Positions 19,401-23,361 of a stretch of DNA of 23,361 nt are shown here, in pieces. Under the pieces are notes generated by a model. That model ran no database searches, was not told the origin of the DNA, and worked only from the letters and a program-made list of their open reading frames with translations. Source of the DNA: Saccoglossus kowalevskii (taxonomy: Eukaryota; Hemichordata; Enteropneusta; Harrimaniidae); assembly GCF_000003605.2 (NCBI RefSeq), contig NW_003120918.1, forward strand, positions 272,370 through 295,730, read 5' to 3'. The first letter of the stretch is position 1. Each line of letters opens with the position of its first letter. Made by a program: the position numbers and the translations under genes.

Positions 19401-22400
19401 AAACTGGTGATCATCACCAGCACACAAAGACGGACAGACGAAGGACGACTAACACTTTTTTGTATCTCAATTACTATACCAGTGCAAGTTATCACTATGT
19501 TGCTAACTTTATATGGCCACTGCACAATATACAATTAATATTAATCAATACAGCTGTGGGTTTGGTTAGAAATAGACACACAAGAGTTTTTATGACATCG
19601 CCTATGAATGTATTCAAGTAGTTTGTTAATAGGGCAAACCAAAGATATTAGAAAGAGACTTTTCTATTGTCTTTGGGCAAACTACTTAAATGTAGCTCAA
19701 TCTAATTTGTTTTACTTCCCAACATGTTAATTGTTTCATTATCCAGAGTTTCAAAATAAATCAAGAAGCAATTTTCTGCAATTTTCACTGCAATAACTTC
19801 ATATTTCATGTAAAGTTATACCACGTTTATCTTGAATTAGTGATCCGGCCTTTTTTCCACATATGGAATATTCTATAGCAAATAAGAAAACTATTAACAA
19901 AATATCAGCAACTTTCAAAGACATTCATGATTGATCAAGAATAATGCTGACAAAACTATTGTCTCAATATTAAAGCACAAGCACCCTTATGTTTATTATT
20001 CCCATCTACCTTAATGTATAATATATCTACACACAATGCAGTGAGAAGTCTTTATAGTCATATTAAAAAAAGCAAGAATAGAAGGCAAATAATGAGAAAC
20101 AATAGCTTATCTAAGGATGCAGAAGAATCTACAAACATTCTACCAGAAGTAAAACTTACTCTACATCAACTAACATATGGAAATAATATTATTAAAATTA
20201 TTACAAAAGTAGATAAAGAGATACAGATATGCAACATATTGAAGATGCACTGATCATGAAAATGCAAGACTAATGCACATTTTCAGAAATACAAATGAAG
20301 ATGAGTCATTGCATGTACATAGCTGCAGAAATCTCCCTGAGAATGAGAAAGCATTATACGACTTGTTTCCTGTCTCTCAATAGTGTACCATTATTTCAAA
20401 TCATTGAGACCACTGTTCAAAGTACCATGGTTACATAGGCCAGGGTAATGGTCGATGCAATGACGAGGGGGGAATAAAACACTATTTGACCGGTCAAAAT
20501 ACAAGTCTCATGGCTTTCTTGTTCTCAATGAGATCTCAACGACCATTGTTGTCAAAAGGCCTGATGCTATAAGAAAAGTGTTTTTGATGCTCGCATGAAA
20601 AAGTTGTAACAACCAATTTAATTTTCTCATTTTATAATGGCATATGCTATTAATATTTTGTTGACTGTCAATAACAGCATACCTGATTCTGACAATGCTA
20701 AGCAATGTAAATATGGAATGAAAAATGATATGATATGAGTAGACAAAGTTAGTACATGTAGGAATGAAATGTACATGAATGATGCTGATAGGAAAGGTGG
20801 TGGTGGTGGTGAAGATTGAGACGAGGGGAGTTGTACTCATAAAGGCATCTGTTAATTTTTCTTTGTGGCATTTTTAGCTGCCTTTTCATTTAAATTTTGC
20901 ATGAGAGAAAATGTAATTTCTGTCAAATATCGTACATGGGTGGGGGTGGGGGGTTAGACATTTCAGTCTTAGGTAATGATGCTGAGATAAGGTAGAAAGA
21001 AATTCAAAAAAATAAACAATTATGGAACTAAGTATGAAACATTTTAGTCAGTTTTTTGGAATTGCCTGAAATATGGTAGAGGTAATTAAAATGAATAATG
21101 AAGTTGAGGTAATTACTGTAGCTGACAATCATAACCTTGACACATTATGCTATAAATTTGTATACCTTGCAACATATACTTTAATGCATCCTCCCCCTCT
21201 TTCGTCTGGACTTACCGTTCACGTTACGCTTCAAGATTATTATTTTCTTTTTTTACTTTCAATAATAAGCAAAACACTTCAACCATTTTTCGCTACTTTC
21301 ATAATTTAAAACTGCTAATACAACAAACCTTATTCGCAAAAATTTGGTTCAGCTTACCTCTTCGAATGGCGTTCAGTTTTTCTTCCTGCTGTTGTATCAG
21401 TGCATTTTGTTGTGTTTCAAGTGTGGAGTTACTGTTAGGGTGTTCAGGGTACAGCGACCGGAACTCTTGACGTGACTTTCCATCTGCAAGACACAAATAC
21501 AGCAAAATATAAGAACCAAGCACACAGGTATTCAAAAGTGAGATGATCATATATAGAAACAGTGTCATCATTCCTCCAGTATCCACACTACTGAGGCCAC
21601 ATAACATGTATATTCAATAACTACATAATTTTAAAGGGTTATCTACCATCTTAATGTAGTATGAGACATATTTTCATTAATTTTGGGAGGTACATCATGA
21701 GATTGTGAGTGGTGGAAATAAACTTCACTGGGGTTCAATGACCCTCAATAACATTTACGAATCACTAAAATCTTCGGCCACAAATACTTGCTGTAGTGGA
21801 TATACAGATAATGCATCACAATCATCAGTTAATTTATTTTCTTCAATTCCTTTTGCAGATATGTATATTGGATCTTCAAATGTCTGCTGAACAGCTAGGA
21901 ATTTTGAGAGGCAGCACTTACAAAAATAATTATTGTTTAGGGGAAGACATGTCACTATACAGTACAGTAAACGTAATGTATGTGAATGGGTAAATGAGCA
22001 TAGAAATAGAATGTTGGTTTACAATAGAAGTAAACCAGTAGCACACAAAAACACAGTGCACAGTTTTTGTAATTTGTCAAATGCAGTACTTTTGCATTTT
22101 AAAATTATATAGTAAGTATATACTATGATGACAATTACGAACTGTGATATTTATGGATAAGCATGTTTCATTTTTTGAATATTGGTAACCCACTGTTAAA
22201 ACCAACAGAGTTTGCTGTCAGTCTGTTCTAAATTATGCACAAAAACCACATAAATTACACATACTTTGATTGTCATTTTGGAAAAATATACCTTGCTGAC
22301 ATTATCCCCTATAAAAAACTTTACTGTATTTTAAGCTACCCTCTTCAAATAGAGTGTTAAATAAATAAAAATATGTTGTATATAACAGACATTAATTACA

Positions 22401-22893
22401 CAAAATATATCAACTCCAGATTGAATCTAAAATGTTTCTCAGTTTCCTTTTTCTTATTTAGTTATTTTTACATTGTATTTTATTTGTTTTAAATAATAAT
22501 AATTTTTTTTATGCATATACAGACACTACAAAAAGATTTTCGAAGAAAAGTAAAAATAAAATATTGTATTTGTTCAAATGGATGAAATTGCAAGAAGACT
22601 ATGTTTTGATCATAAAACAAGACCACCAAACTCAAGTTATGTTAGTATTATAATAATTTCATCGCAGCTTGTACTTGAAAAAAAAAAAAAGAAATCTAAA
22701 CAAACAGGATAACAAAAAAAAACTTACTTCTATGTTTAAGTTCAGTAAACTCAGCAACTGTATTAGTATTGGCAGGCTCTGTTGACGTTCTCCTTGGATA
22801 CACCGCTTCTTTGTTTCTTGCCATCTCAAAGACGTCCACCTGCGGCGTTCGTTTTCGGTATCTTGCACCAGGAACTGGGTCGTATGCATCGTA
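13371..22893 (-). CDS. CSPP1: CSPP1 homolog, centrosome and spindle-pole associated protein, C-terminal 241 residues (5' end outside window)
   Basis: Exons in transcript order: 22893-22728, 21483-21358, 19309-19254, 17835-17683, 16496-16403, 15350-15281, 13431-13371. Together they give 726 bases, 241 residues plus TGA, with every phase matching. Recognised by ordered short matches to human CSPP1 as I remember it: VDVFEMARNK (human MDIFDMARHR), VAEFTELKHR (VHDFNELKDR), LETQQNALIQQQEEKLNAI (LEIQQQALLREQQKRLNRI), SESAFV (SDSAFI), SARQRRR (SARERRR), VTSFDVDALASKNKERLRKL ([20 protein letters not shown]), DPDEVLKRFM (DPDDIMKHI) and DAWLRP (TEPWLRP). In vertebrates CSPP1 is a coiled-coil, microtubule-binding protein of centrosomes, spindle poles and ciliary axonemes, with a C-terminal centrosome-targeting part; human mutations cause Joubert syndrome. 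Here the protein ends shortly after WLRP, whereas I recall a longer vertebrate tail. The family is secure; the isoform structure is not. Confidence 0.92.
13432..15280 (-). other. CSPP1 last intron
   Basis: 1.85-kb phase-2 intron. Contains MITE copy 2 (14901-15036). The rest shows no supported exon; the frames on either strand are short and low-complexity. Confidence 0.7.
14901..15036. mobile_element. MITE family copy 2
   Basis: 136 bases bounded by CTACCA and TGGTAG. The left end, TACCATATTTGCCCTAGTAG, and the reverse complement of the right, ACCATATTTGCTCTATTAG, are near-identical inverted repeats. The interior word GTTAATGATCC is shared with copy 1. No coding capacity. Confidence 0.75.
15281..15350 (-). 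CDS. CSPP1: CSPP1 exon: DPDEVLKRFM block
   Basis: Acceptor TATCTTTCAG, donor GTAAGC. Only one frame is open: DGDSLADPDEVLKRFMAKTS, ending HD and two bases of an Arg codon. It corresponds to human SSLVDPDDIMKHI; human also has an LKRFMAEQ block further on. Confidence 0.92.
15351..16402 (-). other. CSPP1 intron (phase 1)
   Basis: 1.05 kb, AT-rich. No repeat, RNA or extra exon that I can support. Confidence 0.7.
16403..16496 (-). CDS. CSPP1: CSPP1 exon: SFDVDALASKNKERLRKL block
   Basis: Acceptor TTTTTATAG, donor GTAAGC. Starts in phase 0 and ends one base into a Val codon; 31 whole codons. VTSFDVDALASKNKERLRKL aligns closely with human [20 protein letters not shown], a charged helix near the C-terminus. 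Confidence 0.94.
16529..16692. mobile_element. Possible MITE with TACTGTAAA ends
   Basis: 164 bases. Only about nine terminal bases are inverted, but the ends match those of the better-preserved 8291-8506 element. May be chance. Confidence 0.35.
17387..17510. mobile_element. MITE family copy 3
   Basis: 124 bases. The left end, TACAGTATTTGTTATACTAT, and the reverse complement of the right, TACCATATTTTCTCTATTAG, are imperfect inverted repeats. It shares CTTCTAATAGAG with the other copies. Confidence 0.68.
17683..17835 (-). CDS. CSPP1: CSPP1 exon: SESAFV / SARQRRRARD block
   Basis: Acceptor TGTGTGCAG, donor GTAAGG, phase 0 at both ends, 51 codons. Contains SESAFVNANTGE (human SDSAFIGAYGE), then YKPSSARQRRRARD (human PSARERRRNK) and a Ser/Pro-rich end, DIPSPSLK. 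Confidence 0.93.
18567..18626 (-). other. CSPP1: Candidate cassette exon of CSPP1, frame-neutral
   Basis: Between the 56-base and 153-base exons an open segment has a good donor (CTG then GTAAGC at 18566-18561) and two possible in-frame acceptors: TACCAG before 18626 (60 bases), or TTTTTTGAG before 18638 (72 bases). Either way it is phase 0 to phase 0, so it could be included or skipped. It encodes DNKSRQMNN then QSAFEHIHGVL; the SAF motif resembles SESAFV in the next exon and SDSAFI in human CSPP1. Confidence 0.5.
18860..18882. repeat. CATG simple repeat
   Basis: TACATA followed by ATGC/CATG repeats for about 20 bases; self-complementary. Confidence 0.85.
19018..19033 (+). repeat. Homopolymer of 16 C (G16 in the CSPP1 pre-mRNA)
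   Basis: Sixteen uninterrupted C on +, preceded by CCA. It lies about 220 bases downstream of the 56-base CSPP1 exon donor. The transcribed RNA would carry a G run able to form a quadruplex. Its exact length is prone to sequencing error. Confidence 0.9.
19254..19309 (-). CDS. CSPP1: CSPP1 small exon, 56 bases
   Basis: Acceptor TTATTTCAG, donor GTAAGT. Begins with two bases completing a Gly codon, then 18 codons (RITTAQDMPSMRPLDLGL), ending in phase 0. Low similarity on its own, but it restores the frame between its neighbours, and the basic start follows EKLNAIRR as in human. Confidence 0.82.
19310..21357 (-). other. CSPP1 intron (phase 1)
   Basis: 2.05 kb, the longest intron. AT-rich, with a GGT tract at 20796-20810. 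Several 60-110-codon open frames are present (for example 20014-20253 + and 20840-20508 -), but they are low-complexity and lack splice-phase support. Confidence 0.65.
20796..20810 (+). repeat. GGT trinucleotide repeat
   Basis: Five GGT units in a row inside a CSPP1 intron. Confidence 0.85.
21358..21483 (-). CDS. CSPP1: CSPP1 exon: QQNALIQQQEEKLN coiled-coil block
   Basis: Acceptor TCTTGCAG, donor GTAAGC. Split codons at both ends; 41 whole codons. The sequence SLYPEHPNSN, then LETQQNALIQQQEEKLNAI, aligns with human YLDPPRDHH then LEIQQQALLREQQKRLNRI. The glutamine-rich helix is the clearest CSPP1 signature in the window. Confidence 0.94.
21484..22727 (-). other. CSPP1 intron (phase 1) holding a candidate terminal exon
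   Basis: 1.24 kb. 22440-22560 is very AT-rich. The segment 21755-21894 is the possible alternative last exon described separately. Confidence 0.65.
21755..21894 (-). other. Candidate alternative last exon of CSPP1
   Basis: Within the intron between 21484 and 22727, an acceptor (GCTGCCTCTCAAAATTCCTAG) precedes an open frame of 45 codons ending in TAA at 21757-21755. The acceptor phase (two bases before the first full codon) is exactly what the exon ending at 22728 requires, so the join would read ELKHR-T-VQQTFEDPIY and so on, ending EDFSDS. The peptide is acidic and looks protein-like (GIEENKLTDDCDALSVY). I know no homolog and see no AATAAA close behind it. It may be a chance open frame or a transposon scrap. 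Confidence 0.3.
22728..22893 (-). CDS. CSPP1: CSPP1 exon (first in window): FEMAR block
   Basis: Acceptor TTTTTCTTACCAG, donor GTAAGT. Starts in phase 0 and ends one base into the next codon. Encodes 55 residues from YDAYDPVPGA to AEFTELKHR. The frame stays open upstream to 23016 with Tyr-rich codons (YGPSAYSYYRTF), so a longer exon from a weaker acceptor is possible. I chose 22893 for its strong pyrimidine tract. Confidence 0.88.
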
Positions 22894-23361
22894 CTGGTAA
22901 GAAAAAGTGCGATAATAAGAGTAAGCGCTGGGTCCATATACACACTGATATCGACGCATGTTACTCTTAGCCAACTTGAAGGGGGAAAACAACTTAAACA
23001 AAAAGTTGTAAAGCAATTTAAACTACTATTCAGTGGTGTCTGCCACACCTAAATGATTGTCCTGAGCAATGACCTGATAAAGTGCGAAATGAACAAAAAA
23101 TCAAGCAAAGTGCATGCTAACTTTACAATTATACGGTTACAAACAGAGCATTTTTATCAACAGTATGAGCTTTCATCTTTTTGAGAAAAAAAAATAGAAA
23201 AGCAATGCAGTCGGTGAAACACAACAACTGATTAAAGAATATGTAGATTTCAAGCGTGACTGAGTGCCTTGAACAACTTTGCACCATCTACATAATTACT
23301 TCCAGTTCATTTCATGTCACAAAAGATATCTGGAAGAAGGACACACCTTGGAGCCTTATGT
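22894..23361 (-). other. CSPP1 intron, incomplete at window edge
   Basis: Upstream of the 22728-22893 exon I found no further exon that ends in the required phase 0. A GTGTGT donor-like site at 23346-23341 would follow an in-frame TAA, so it is rejected. The next CSPP1 exon is presumably outside the window. Confidence 0.6.

Noticed and set aside
20014-20253. 79-codon + strand frame with Lys/Asn/Ile-rich peptide
   Set aside because: Low-complexity AT-rich coding inside a CSPP1 intron, with no splice sites in phase and no known family.
20508-20840. 110-codon minus-strand frame in a CSPP1 intron
   Set aside because: Thr/Ile/His low-complexity sequence partly made by the GGT repeat; no acceptor and donor of matching phase.
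22696-23016. Extension of the first CSPP1 exon upstream to a Met near 23016
   Set aside because: The frame is open, but the strongest acceptor is at 22894-22896. Upstream AGs lack a pyrimidine tract, and the human alignment begins near the chosen start.
23341-23361. Exon tip at the right edge ending CTCCAAG before GTGTGT
   Set aside because: In the phase required by the next exon it reads through TAA.

Overview
The window is nuclear DNA from an animal. It is AT-rich, has long introns with GT-AG borders, and holds small inverted-repeat elements and one tRNA-like SINE. The protein sequences are clearly metazoan but diverge from the vertebrate versions, and the repeat style is that of a marine invertebrate. 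A lophotrochozoan such as a mollusc or brachiopod is a guess; the sequence does not fix the species. There are no bacterial, plasmid, phage or CRISPR features.

Two convergent protein genes fill the window. On the + strand, nine exons between 1119 and 8884 join without a frame error into a complete 415-residue homolog of PREB/Sec12. This is the ER-membrane exchange factor that activates Sar1 and starts COPII coat assembly. On the - strand, seven exons between 22893 and 13371 join into the last 241 residues of a homolog of CSPP1, the centrosome, spindle-pole and ciliary microtubule protein. Its earlier exons lie beyond the right edge. The genes are tail to tail: candidate poly(A) signals put the two 3' ends roughly 0.5 kb apart, near 11.05 and 11.55 kb.

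Layout: 1-1118, upstream region with degenerate repeats and a cluster of 13-base repeats ending 26 bases before the PREB start codon; 1119-8884, PREB exons and introns, including a SINE in intron 5, a 1.04-kb terminal-inverted-repeat element with an internal 322-base tandem repeat in intron 7, and a 216-base MITE in intron 8; 8885 to about 11.05 kb, PREB 3' UTR; a short gap; about 11.54-13.37 kb, CSPP1 3' UTR; 13371-22893, CSPP1 exons and introns; 22894-23361, the next CSPP1 intron.

The two genes have no evident shared pathway (secretion versus centrosome/cilium). I found no convincing new multi-gene system. The observations most worth checking are two frame-compatible candidate alternative exons of CSPP1 (a possible cassette at 18567-18626 and a possible alternative last exon at 21755-21894), three copies of a roughly 110-136-base MITE family spread over both genes, the tandem-cored element in PREB intron 7, and the repeat cluster abutting the PREB start.
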